The notes under the pieces were generated by a model that saw only the letters and a program-made list of their open reading frames with translations, did not search any database and was not told where the DNA came from. Below are positions 1 to 5,928 of a stretch of 5,928 bases of DNA, piece by piece. The translations under genes and the position numbers were made by a program. Origin of the DNA: Bacteroidales bacterium (lineage in GTDB: Bacteria; Bacteroidota; Bacteroidia; Bacteroidales; GCA-2748055). The stretch lies in the NCBI GenBank assembly GCA_024763595.1, contig JANTFK010000238.1, positions 1 through 5,928 on the forward strand, written 5' to 3'. Every line of letters begins with the position of its first letter. Positions within the stretch are counted from its first letter, which is position 1.

Positions 1-2
1 AA

Positions 3-1517
3 AATCCCGGAATGCTTCAAACGGTGGACATGCTGGTTGTTATCGGACTGCTCCTGGTGGGTGTGGGGCTCTTCCTGGGGCTATTTACCAGGATGTCGGC
101 TGCCGGAGGGGCATTCCTGATCCTCTTGTTCTATATAGCCAATCCACCTTTTATAGGTTATCTTAGCGAGACAACCGCTGAGGGACATTACCTGCTGGTG
201 AATAAACAGCTGATCGAACTGATGATGCTGCTCATCTTTATTTTTCTGCCCCGGGAATTTTCCTGGAGTTTGGACAGATTGATCGCAAGGGTCAGACAGC
301 ATGCAGGAGCCCGGCCGTATGCAAGGATCAGACAGAGCAAACCGGGGAACCCGAAAGCGCATCCTGAAGGAGAAAAGGCCGGAGATGCCGGAGATGCCGG
401 AGATGCCGGAGATGCCGGAGATGCCGGAAGCCAGCCCGTTATGACGCACAGCATGAAACGCAGGGAGGTGCTCAGGGATCTTCTTTCCCTTCCCTTTGCA
501 GGGGGATTTGCATGGATGGCGTTCAGGAAAAAACAGTGGGAGAGCTTTGAAGAACGTACCCTGGTAAGCAATCCCAGCAGGGTTGATGCCATTTCCGGTG
601 CAACGTCCCGGGCACAGTTTGCCACACTGGATCAGCTGAAACAGAAAGTGCCCCGGGGCAAGATCAAAGGATATGAGATCAGCCGCCTGATCTGCGGCGG
701 GAATCTTATCAGCGGCTACGCCCACTCCAGGGACCTGATTTATGTTTCCGGCCTGGTTCAGCGTTATTTCAGTGACGAGAAGGTAATGGAAACATTTAAG
801 CTATGTGAGGCGGCGGGTATTAATACGATGATCGTCAGGGTGGATAACAATACCCTCAGGGTGCTGGAGAAATACCGGAAACGCAACGGAAATATGCAGT
901 GGATCGCCCAGTGTAAGGCGACTGATGAGGATTTTCAGTCAGATATTGACGCTGCAGTGGCCAACGGGGCCATCGGGGTATATCTTCACGGCGGGGTTTG
1001 CGACCAGTATGTAAGGAAGAACCGCGTGGATTTCCTGCTTACCTGTCTTGAATACATGAAGAAGCATGATCACCTGATTTGCGGACTGGCCGGACACGAC
1101 CTGCGGGTCATTATGGAAGCCGAGAAACACGGCCTTGCCCCCGACTTCTATATGAAGACCCTCAACAGCGGTAATTACTGGACTGCAGGTCCGCACCTGA
1201 TCAACGATGCCGGGTGGAAGCCGGACCCCGGAAGCATTGTGGAACCGGAATACGGGGCGGATTCACATGACAACATCTGGTCGGTTACTCCCGAACAAAC
1301 CGTGGAATTTATGAAAGGGGTGGAGAAGCCCTGGATCTCCTACAAGGTCCTGGGTGCCGGTGCTATTCCGCCTGAGGAGGGATTTCAGTACGCTTTTTCG
1401 GGCGGTGCCGATTTTGCATGTGTGGGTATGTTTGATTTCCAGGTGGTGGAAGATGCCAATATTGTCAGCGATGTACTGGCTGGCATAACGGAACGCACAA
1501 GGCCATGGAGAGGCTGA
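3..1517 (+). CDS. DoxX-like membrane protein fused to Tat-like segment and AKR/TIM-barrel-like domain (5' partial)
   Basis: The frame is open to the left edge (Asn-Pro-Gly before the first ATG at 12), and a DoxX domain should have about 60 more residues upstream, so the ATG at 12 is probably internal. Numbering from that Met, hydrophobic segments lie near 7-25, 30-43 and 66-79, with the DoxX-like motif GLFLGLFTR at 19-27. A polar linker (81-147) contains five DAG repeats. Next come K149-R150-R151 and a hydrophobic stretch, resembling a twin-arginine signal or anchor, then D192-AISGAT-198. From about residue 212 the chain resembles aldo/keto reductases (EISRLICGGN, then a helix ending in AGIN), with conserved-looking H238, H326 and H362, and ends in a barrel-like GADFACVGMFDFQV segment. 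The Asp/Tyr expected of an AKR active site after AGIN is not seen, so reductase activity is doubtful. I infer that the C-terminal domain sits outside the cytoplasmic membrane. Reaction and substrate are unknown. No clear terminator precedes the serpin 69 bp downstream. Confidence 0.85.
   Translation, partial: NPGMLQTVDMLVVIGLLLVGVGLFLGLFTRMSAAGGAFLILLFYIANPPFIGYLSETTAEGHYLLVNKQLIELMMLLIFIFLPREFSWSLDRLIARVRQHAGARPYARIRQSKPGNPKAHPEGEKAGDAGDAGDAGDAGDAGSQPVMTHSMKRREVLRDLLSLPFAGGFAWMAFRKKQWESFEERTLVSNPSRVDAISGATSRAQFATLDQLKQKVPRGKIKGYEISRLICGGNLISGYAHSRDLIYVSGLVQRYFSDEKVMETFKLCEAAGINTMIVRVDNNTLRVLEKYRKRNGNMQWIAQCKATDEDFQSDIDAAVANGAIGVYLHGGVCDQYVRKNRVDFLLTCLEYMKKHDHLICGLAGHDLRVIMEAEKHGLAPDFYMKTLNSGNYWTAGPHLINDAGWKPDPGSIVEPEYGADSHDNIWSVTPEQTVEFMKGVEKPWISYKVLGAGAIPPEEGFQYAFSGGADFACVGMFDFQVVEDANIVSDVLAGITERTRPWRG
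378..428 (+). repeat. 9-bp in-frame tandem repeat (GATGCCGGA, five full copies plus a partial)
   Basis: Five identical copies of GATGCCGGA occupy 384-428, preceded by the partial unit GCCGGA at 378-383. The unit length is a multiple of three, so copy-number change keeps the frame. It encodes Asp-Ala-Gly repeats in the linker between the DoxX-like membrane domain and the Tat-like segment. The copies are identical at every base, which suggests recent expansion by slippage. Confidence 0.95.
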
Positions 1518-1586
1518 CCGTTTAAGCTGCCGGACGCAACCTGCCTCCCTGTTTTTTCATCTTACGGTAAATAATCTGTTTGTATC

Positions 1587-2816
1587 ATGAAACACCATCT
1601 GTTCCGGCCTCTGTTTATGCTGGCCATGCTCGCGCTTGTTCCGGCATGTGAATTATTTGAACAGCCGGTTGAAGAACCAAACAAAATCGAACTCAGGAAG
1701 AAATCGGCTGAGATCATACAGGCCGATCAGCAGTTTGCTTTTGAACTCTTCCGGGAAGTGATCTCCCTCAGTGATCAGGAAAATGTTATGATCTCCCCCC
1801 TCAGTGTATCGTATGCCCTGGGAATGACATATAACGGAGCTGCGGGCACCACGCGCGATGCGTTTAATGATGTGCTCCATTTCGGCGACCTGACCAGCCA
1901 GGAGGTGAATGAAAGCTATAAGGATCTGATGGATCAGCTTGTACATCTGGACGAACTGGTTGAGTTTTCCATTGCCAACAGCATCTGGTACAGGGAAGGG
2001 TATCCTGTGCTGGAACAGTTCATTACTACCAACCAGGATTACTTTGATGCAGCGGTGAAAGCACTTGATTTCTCTTCTCCCGGTGCGGTGGATATCATCA
2101 ATAACTGGATCGAGGATAAAACCAATGATAAAATACAGGATATGCTGGATTATATCCCTGCCGATGCAGTGATGTACCTGATCAATGCCATCTATTTCAA
2201 TGCCAAATGGAAATACGAATTCGATCCTGAGGAAACCTATAGCAGTGCATTTCACCTGGAGGATGGGAATGTTTCCGATGCAGATTTCATGGTTATTAAC
2301 GGCAATTTCAACTATACGGAAAATGAGGATTTTACCGCAGTTGAACTGCCCTATGGCGACAGCACATTCAGTATGGTGATCATGCTCCCTTCCGGGGAGA
2401 ACCGGGTGGATGACCTGGTGGAAGAAATGGATGTGCCTGCCTGGGATTCCTGGTTTGAAAATACTGTATCTCAGCATGTAGAGATCGAAATTCCAAAATT
2501 CAAATATGAATTCAAGGATTTGCTCAACGAGCCCCTGATCAACCTGGGACTGGGTGTTGCTTTTGGGGGAGGAGCCAATTTCTCCGGGATCACAACCGCT
2601 GCAGAACTCTATATCTCACGGGTGATTCACCAGACCTTCATTGATGTGAGGGAGGAGGGAACGGAAGCCGCAGCCGCCACCATTGTGGAACTGAGAGAAA
2701 CCGCCATGCCTGTTACGCCCAGGTTCAGGGCTGACAAACCATTCCTGTACGTGATCCGGGAGAATTCCACCTCTGCCATCCTGTTCATGGGGAAGCTGGG
2801 GAGGCCGGTTTATTAA
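1587..2816 (+). CDS. Lipoprotein serpin (serine/cysteine protease inhibitor)
   Basis: A complete 409-residue serpin, of normal length for the family. The N-terminus is a lipoprotein signal peptide: basic start, hydrophobic core and a VPAC lipobox with C21 as the lipidated residue, so the mature protein should be membrane anchored and face the periplasm or cell surface. Family landmarks appear in order: N66-V-M-I-S-P-L-S, N200-AIYFNAKW, the hinge E-E-G358-T359-E-A-A-A-A-T365, then FRADKPFLYVI and LFMGKLGRP at the C-terminus. The small-residue hinge (P15 Gly, P14 Thr, P12-P9 Ala) is the pattern of inhibitory serpins, which trap proteases by loop insertion. Standard counting puts Thr372-Ala373 at P1-P1', with Arg370 at P3. 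The likely role is protection from host, predator or competitor proteases, as proposed for the Tannerella serpin miropin. The ATG at 1587 is supported by the signal peptide. No strong Shine-Dalgarno is present, as is usual in Bacteroidota. The gene converges with the minus-strand unit ending at 2875. Confidence 0.97.
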   Translation: MKHHLFRPLFMLAMLALVPACELFEQPVEEPNKIELRKKSAEIIQADQQFAFELFREVISLSDQENVMISPLSVSYALGMTYNGAAGTTRDAFNDVLHFGDLTSQEVNESYKDLMDQLVHLDELVEFSIANSIWYREGYPVLEQFITTNQDYFDAAVKALDFSSPGAVDIINNWIEDKTNDKIQDMLDYIPADAVMYLINAIYFNAKWKYEFDPEETYSSAFHLEDGNVSDADFMVINGNFNYTENEDFTAVELPYGDSTFSMVIMLPSGENRVDDLVEEMDVPAWDSWFENTVSQHVEIEIPKFKYEFKDLLNEPLINLGLGVAFGGGANFSGITTAAELYISRVIHQTFIDVREEGTEAAAATIVELRETAMPVTPRFRADKPFLYVIRENSTSAILFMGKLGRPVY

Positions 2817-2874
2817 AAAGGGATCGTTCCACCCCCGACTATCTGCAATCCACGTTCTTTAAGGAATGAGGGCT

Positions 2875-3279
2875 TCATGCCACATATTCAGGATCTAACT
2901 TAAACAGCTCTGCAATGGACCATTCGTCAAATGGAGTGGACATCAGCTCATTGCCGAGAATTCCCCGGATCTCAAAATCGAATTTCATGGTCTTCTCATT
3001 GTAATGAACATGGACTCCGTAACGCTTACCCTGGAGATCCTTCCCAGTGAAAGCACTCCTCCCCTGCATTCTTCGCAAGCAGTGTTTCTTGCTCACGTCT
3101 GTTTTTATACTCAGCATACATTGGCCGGACAACCTGGCCCCTAAACTTCCAAATTTCCATTTTAATTTTCGTTCCTGTAGGAGCTCAGGCATTTCTTCGG
3201 AGCTGGGCTTACGACTACCGGTGACGAGTCGCTCCTGAATATATCTTTGCCAATCAGCCTCAACCTCCTTCACCTTCAT
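2875..3279 (-). CDS. Unrecognised 134-residue protein, possibly double-frameshifted
   Basis: I do not recognise the family. The protein starts at an ATG (3279) and ends at TGA (2875-2877). It is soluble and charged, with no signal peptide or membrane segment. The N-terminal part (ADWQRYIQERL, then EEMPELLQERKLKWKF) and the C-terminal part (GKRYGVHVHY, KFDFEIRGILGNELM, FDEWSIAELFKLDPEYV) look like ordinary globular protein. The central part, about residues 43-78, is odd: three Cys in a short span and TTA/TTG Leu codons unlike the other genes. Another frame reads more naturally there (see the 3026-3160 entry). The start lies inside the XRE gene's frame continued past its TAG, giving a 20-nt overlap that suggests coupled translation of an original two-gene unit. 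A regulator followed by a small partner gene recalls toxin-antitoxin pairs, but no known toxin motif is visible and I assign no function. Confidence 0.5.
   Translation of the reverse strand: MKVKEVEADWQRYIQERLVTGSRKPSSEEMPELLQERKLKWKFGSLGARLSGQCMLSIKTDVSKKHCLRRMQGRSAFTGKDLQGKRYGVHVHYNEKTMKFDFEIRGILGNELMSTPFDEWSIAELFKLDPEYVA
3026..3160 (-). other. Alternative-frame segment (44 codons) inside the 134-residue gene
   Basis: In a second minus-strand frame an ATG at 3160-3158 opens 44 codons ending at TAA 3028-3026. The peptide (MEIWKFRGQVVRPMYAEYKN and onwards) has natural composition, CTG/CTT Leu codons and many G-first codons, whereas the overlapping main frame looks poor here. I read it as probably the original central part of the protein, displaced by two compensating frameshifts. 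A separate small overlapping gene is possible but less likely. Confidence 0.4.
3144..3159 (-). repeat. 8-bp imperfect tandem duplication (TGGAAATT/TGGAAGTT)
   Basis: On the minus strand TGGAAATT (3159-3152) is followed directly by TGGAAGTT (3151-3144), one mismatch in eight. The sequence reads WKFG in the main frame and WKFR in the alternative frame. Removing one 8-bp unit joins the good N-terminal frame to the good central frame, so this may be a frameshifting duplication. Confidence 0.6.
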
Positions 3280-3340
3280 TAATCAGCTCATTCATAGCAT
3301 AAACCAGATGACCCCTGTCACCGTGGGCCAGGGTAGCTCT
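3260..3340 (-). pseudogene. C-terminal remainder of the XRE gene beyond the TAG
   Basis: Directly after the TAG, the same frame gives 26 sense codons (RATLAHGDRGHLVYAMNELI, then NEGEGG) and TGA at 3262-3260. The peptide looks like a natural amphipathic C-terminal helix. Its end overlaps the start of the next gene (3279) by 20 nt, the arrangement expected of a coupled gene pair. It would be translated only if the TAG is an error, a recent mutation or read through. Confidence 0.55.
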
Positions 3341-3532
3341 CTAATCAATCGGACCGAAATAACTTTCAATTTTTCTTCTTGTTTTGGCCCTTGGCACCCG
3401 AAGGCCACGCTCAATCTCAGAGATAGTGGCAGAGCGTAACATTGGTGAGGCAAGATCCTCTATCCGGAGGCCCTTACGACTTCGTGTAGTACGTAAATCT
3501 GTCAGTGGATATTTAGCAATCACCTTTGACAC
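3341..3532 (-). CDS. Short XRE-type helix-turn-helix regulator, probably truncated by TAG
   Basis: A 63-residue protein with one HTH_XRE-like DNA-binding fold over about residues 14-60: an RKGLRIEDLA helix, a recognition segment SATISEIERGLRVPR, and the closing helix TRRKIESYFG. The spacing and the IERG...P pattern fit phage-repressor/antitoxin-like regulators. The start is a GTG (3532-3530). The frame upstream is closed by TGA at 3553-3551 with no ATG, and a second GTG lies at 3523-3521. It ends at TAG (3343-3341) directly after FGPID. In my recollection of related regulators a Trp often follows this G-P-hydrophobic-D motif, and TAG is one change from TGG. The same frame continues coherently to 3260, so the full protein was probably about 90 residues. 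It likely controls its own promoter and the downstream 134-residue gene. Confidence 0.75.
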   Translation of the reverse strand: MSKVIAKYPLTDLRTTRSRKGLRIEDLASPMLRSATISEIERGLRVPRAKTRRKIESYFGPID

Positions 3533-3790
3533 TTTGCATACTCGAACACTTCAGTATACGTGCCGGGGGTGATTACCCAGGGAAAGTGAGATTCAATTAT
3601 GACTTAGATATACGTCATTTAATCGAAAAATCCTACGAAATCATTCGTATTATTTCAACAATTCTGAGCTTCTTTCATCAGGCAGGATAGTGTACCGCTA
3701 AGCAGAGATAAAGGATTTGCCCATTCCTAAGTCTAAAATTGATGCCAATCTACCTAAGAATATGACACAGTATCCCAGGTGATAGTAATT
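3533..3790. other. Intergenic region without a convincing gene
   Basis: This AT-rich stretch separates the receptor's 3' end (3791) from the XRE start (3532). No frame gives a recognisable protein. A 26-codon run on the plus strand (3702-3779, including KSKIDANLPKNMTQYPR) is stop-bounded, has no good start and could be a gene remnant or chance. The heptamer TATACGT occurs twice (3555-3561, 3609-3615). I find no strong rho-independent terminator after the receptor. The one notable site is the dyad/promoter-like element at 3630-3658. Confidence 0.6.
3630..3658 (-). promoter_or_regulatory. Possible promoter with operator-like dyad upstream of the XRE gene
   Basis: On the minus strand TTGAAA (3658-3653) is followed after 17 nt by TAGGAT (3635-3630), a sigma-70-like pair. 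A perfect 6-bp inverted repeat, TACGAA-ATCA-TTCGTA (3634-3649), fills most of the spacer and touches the -10-like hexamer, where an autoregulatory XRE dimer could bind. Against this, Bacteroidota primary promoters usually follow TTTG/TAnnTTTG, and the XRE start lies about 98 nt downstream. Confidence 0.3.
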
Positions 3791-4087
3791 TTAGTTTCCA
3801 ATACGATTTAGAATATCCCCCGATCCAGTTTCCCTTTTTCTGGATTTCAGCTCCCTATTGCCCAACTTTTTGGAGTAAGACAGCCTGACAACCCTTGAAT
3901 CCATATCAACAAATATCCTTTGATTCAGTCCGAGCTCCGGCATATTAATTTCTGTGTCAAACCAGGGCTCATTCAGTATATTGGAAATATTCAGACTTAG
4001 CATTCCCAGGTTATTTCTAAACTCCTTCTGGAAACCGAAATTCAAAATTTCCCTTGAGCTATTTATCGCAATACCCCGTCGGTCTTT
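3791..4087 (-). pseudogene. C-terminal 98 codons of the receptor, cut off by in-frame TAA
   Basis: This segment continues the receptor's frame immediately after the TAA at 4090-4088: KDRRGIAINSSREI, then NFGFQKEFRNNLGMLSLNIS, NILNEP, an RIFVDMDSRVVRLSYSKKLG strand and a polar tail ending RIGN before TAA 3793-3791. Such strands and the SGD...NRIGN-type tail are typical of the C-terminus of Bacteroidota OMP_b-brl_3-type barrels. The TTG at 4045 could be misread as a start, but the 14 codons before it are already part of the same protein. Alone it has no signal peptide and no plausible function. Confidence 0.9.
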
Positions 4088-5928
4088 TTAGTAATACCGA
4101 AAGTATAACTCGAAAGAATAGTCTTTAGGGAGTTTAAAAATTTGGCTTGAGAATACATCAAATTTCTTTTGATTGATCTCAATCATTGTCCCCATATAAA
4201 TACTCTCCAACCAGGTTATGTAACCGTTTATGATATTCCGCATGGTCCACCAGTTGGTGATCTTTATGGGAAGCGAAATAGAAAGGCTGTAAATATCTTC
4301 TTTGTCCAGATTCACTGTGGTTAATAACAGCAGGTCTGAATCCGGTGATTGTATAGGTTGAAATCGTTGGATGGAATTTTTTATCCTGGTGTATTGAAGT
4401 GATACCAGCAATTTCTTATAGCTGTAATCGGTTTTCACAGAGCTTGAAATAGCCGGTAAAAGATCAATATTACCTGTCAAGTATGTAGTAGGACCCATAA
4501 GGATTACCCATGGTGCAAGCTCACCAAAGCCAGGCCGGGATATCCTCTTGTTGAATGCCAATACCAGGCTGTTGTTTTCATTGAACTGTCTGGAGAAGAA
4601 CAGGGTTGGAAACAGGTTCCCGAAATTCCTTGTGAAATCTGATTCCGAGGATCCCATATTAAGTTCCGTAAAGGTATGCTCATACCTCAGTCCGGCTTTT
4701 ATGGCGGTTTTGTCGTTGAAATTGTATTCGATGGATCCGTATGCTGCCCGAATGATCTCTTTCATATATGCTTCCACTGAAAAGAACGGATCCGTTATCC
4801 AGGCACCATCTATGAAGTTCTCTGCAAGTATAGTGTTAGTAACATGTGAATATGCACCTTTGCCCCCCGCTTTAAACATTAACTTATCATTGAAAGTTAA
4901 GGTATAGTCGGCTTTGCCGACCCATATATTCAGGGGGGTTTTTTTGTCGATGGTGAGCTCCTCCTTACGAAGCTCCTGTCCCCCTTCCAGAATGAATGTG
5001 GTCAGGTAATCCTGGGGCTGGTGAACGTAATTCCTGATATAATCAACATCAAAGTTCAGGATATGATGGCTGTTTATTTTATGCTGTATATTAATGTTTC
5101 CCAGGTATTGGTTTCTGTGATTTTGTTCATTACGTATTGCCACACTTGAGGTATCCAGTCCCGGTTCAACCATAAATAATCCATCATCCTCTTGTACCTG
5201 TGACCAGTTTCTTTCATAAAAGGTTCCCAATAGACCAACGACCGTATTATCAGTGAGGTAATAGTCAATCCCCACTCGCCCGGTGTGGAGGTTTACCATG
5301 TAGTCACGTATGCTACTGTTTTCAGTTTCAAGGGTGTATTCGGGATGCTCATTGATCCTGCTCATATCAACATATTGAATGCCATTGTTGTGATTAAAAT
5401 TATAATCACCATAGATATTTATCTTTTTCTTCCGGTAGTTAAAATTGCCTCCGGACATTATCCTTTCCTGTCTGCCATAACCAAGTGTTGCGGATAATAT
5501 TCCGTTTAATCCTTCATATTCATTCTTTATCAGGACAATATTAATGAATCCCGCATCGCCTTCAGCGTCAAAATTGGCCGGGGGGGTGGTGATCAGTTCC
5601 AGCTTTTCGATATTGCTGGCCGGCATCCCGTCAAGCATTCCAAAGACAGCAGACATGGGCATCCGGGTCATTTTCCCGTTAATCATCACAGAAACGCCGC
5701 TCTTGCCCCGAAGATTCAGAGCACTGTTCTGTCTATCCACAAACACCCCCGGAGATTTTTCCAGGATCTCAAGGGCTGTATTCCCTGCCATGGTGGCACT
5801 GCTTTGTACATTCACCTCAAGCCGGTCAATCTTTTGAACATAAAGTGGTTTTTTGGTCTTGATTGTGACTTCTTCCAACTTAGTAACATCTTCGGCTACA
5901 GTAAGTATGGGAACCTGAATCACATTAT
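4088..5928 (-). CDS. TonB-dependent-receptor-like outer-membrane beta-barrel protein (N-terminus off-window, prematurely stopped)
   Basis: An outer-membrane receptor of the plug-plus-barrel type, probably of the Bacteroidota family with an N-terminal carboxypeptidase-like domain and OMP_b-brl_3 barrel. The frame is open through the right edge, so the GTG at 5923 is an internal Val and the signal peptide and N-terminal domain lie outside. Counting from that codon, the LEEVTI linker is at 16-21. The plug spans about 38-131 (ALEILEKSPGVFVDRQ, LRGKSGVSVMINGK, IEKLELITTPPANFDAEGDA, GFINIVL). From about 140 alternating aromatic/polar barrel strands follow, e.g. the ISRPGFGEL turn near the middle. 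The chain stops at TAA (4090-4088) after SFELYFRYY, although the frame continues to 3791, so the last several strands and the C-terminal assembly signal are lost. The full gene would bring an unknown ligand across the outer membrane using TonB. No SusD-like partner is in view, so the substrate cannot be named. Confidence 0.93.
   Translation of the reverse strand, partial: NVIQVPILTVAEDVTKLEEVTIKTKKPLYVQKIDRLEVNVQSSATMAGNTALEILEKSPGVFVDRQNSALNLRGKSGVSVMINGKMTRMPMSAVFGMLDGMPASNIEKLELITTPPANFDAEGDAGFINIVLIKNEYEGLNGILSATLGYGRQERIMSGGNFNYRKKKINIYGDYNFNHNNGIQYVDMSRINEHPEYTLETENSSIRDYMVNLHTGRVGIDYYLTDNTVVGLLGTFYERNWSQVQEDDGLFMVEPGLDTSSVAIRNEQNHRNQYLGNINIQHKINSHHILNFDVDYIRNYVHQPQDYLTTFILEGGQELRKEELTIDKKTPLNIWVGKADYTLTFNDKLMFKAGGKGAYSHVTNTILAENFIDGAWITDPFFSVEAYMKEIIRAAYGSIEYNFNDKTAIKAGLRYEHTFTELNMGSSESDFTRNFGNLFPTLFFSRQFNENNSLVLAFNKRISRPGFGELAPWVILMGPTTYLTGNIDLLPAISSSVKTDYSYKKLLVSLQYTRIKNSIQRFQPIQSPDSDLLLLTTVNLDKEDIYSLSISLPIKITNWWTMRNIINGYITWLESIYMGTMIEINQKKFDVFSSQIFKLPKDYSFELYFRYY

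Noticed and set aside
81..725. Long minus-strand open frames opposite gene 1, with (Gly-Ile-Ser)n or (Ala-Ser-Pro)n repeats
   Set aside because: These are antisense readings of the repeat and of a clearly coding plus-strand gene; their composition is not protein-like.
1518..1586. Promoter or terminator between gene 1 and the serpin
   Set aside because: A T-run (TTTTTT near 1552) lacks a clear stem before it, and no TTTG/TAnnTTTG pair with proper spacing is found.
1653..2477. 274-codon minus-strand open frame opposite the serpin
   Set aside because: It is antisense to an unmistakable serpin and rich in His/Ile, as expected for a shadow frame.
2817..2874. Bidirectional terminator between the serpin and the 134-residue gene
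   Set aside because: On the minus strand there is GGG...CCC before TTTTT (near 2815-2840), but the stem is only about three pairs with a long loop; too weak to call.
2875..3532. Classical toxin-antitoxin pair
   Set aside because: The gene order fits, but the second protein shows no RelE, HigB, HipA, Fic or nucleotidyltransferase motif, so the claim would rest on order alone.
3702..3779. Short plus-strand open stretch in the intergenic region
   Set aside because: 26 codons, stop-bounded, no credible start and no recognised family; mentioned only as a possible remnant.
3791..4045. A separate 84-residue gene starting at TTG 4045
   Set aside because: It is in frame with the receptor, and the 14 codons upstream of the TTG also continue the receptor, so it is the receptor's C-terminus.

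Overview
The window looks like a chromosomal fragment of a Bacteroidota bacterium (probably Bacteroidales or a relative, perhaps from a metagenome). The reasons are an outer-membrane beta-barrel receptor of the TonB-dependent type common in that phylum, a lipoprotein serpin, a DoxX-type membrane protein joined to a TIM-barrel-like domain, and start codons without strong Shine-Dalgarno sequences. The left part (gene 1 and the serpin) is visibly richer in G+C than the right part.

Layout. Positions 1-1517 (+) hold the 3' part of a gene for a DoxX-like membrane domain, a low-complexity (Gly-Asp-Ala)n linker, a twin-arginine-like segment, a short SGAT motif and an aldo/keto-reductase-like TIM-barrel domain. 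Positions 1587-2816 (+) hold a complete lipoprotein serpin with an intact inhibitory hinge. On the minus strand, converging on the serpin, lies a small two-gene unit at 3532-2875: a short XRE-type helix-turn-helix regulator followed by an unrecognised 134-residue protein. Positions 3533-3790 hold no convincing gene, only a possible promoter/operator for the regulator. Positions 3791-5928 (-) hold a TonB-dependent-receptor-like outer-membrane barrel, cut by the right edge at its N-terminus and interrupted by one in-frame TAA at 4088-4090.

The most notable point is that every minus-strand gene carries a lesion-like feature. The receptor has an in-frame TAA with 98 coherent codons beyond it. The XRE gene has an in-frame TAG, probably an old TGG Trp codon, with 26 plausible codons beyond it. 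The 134-residue gene has a central segment that reads more like protein in another frame, bounded by an 8-bp imperfect tandem duplication and a GGG run that together would restore the frame. This suggests local gene decay, local sequence errors or, less likely, recoding. Both plus-strand genes read intact. I see no RNA gene, CRISPR array or insertion sequence, and no new multi-gene system that I could defend. The best novelty candidates are the fusion protein of gene 1 with its possible flavinylation motif, and the damaged regulator/unknown-gene pair.
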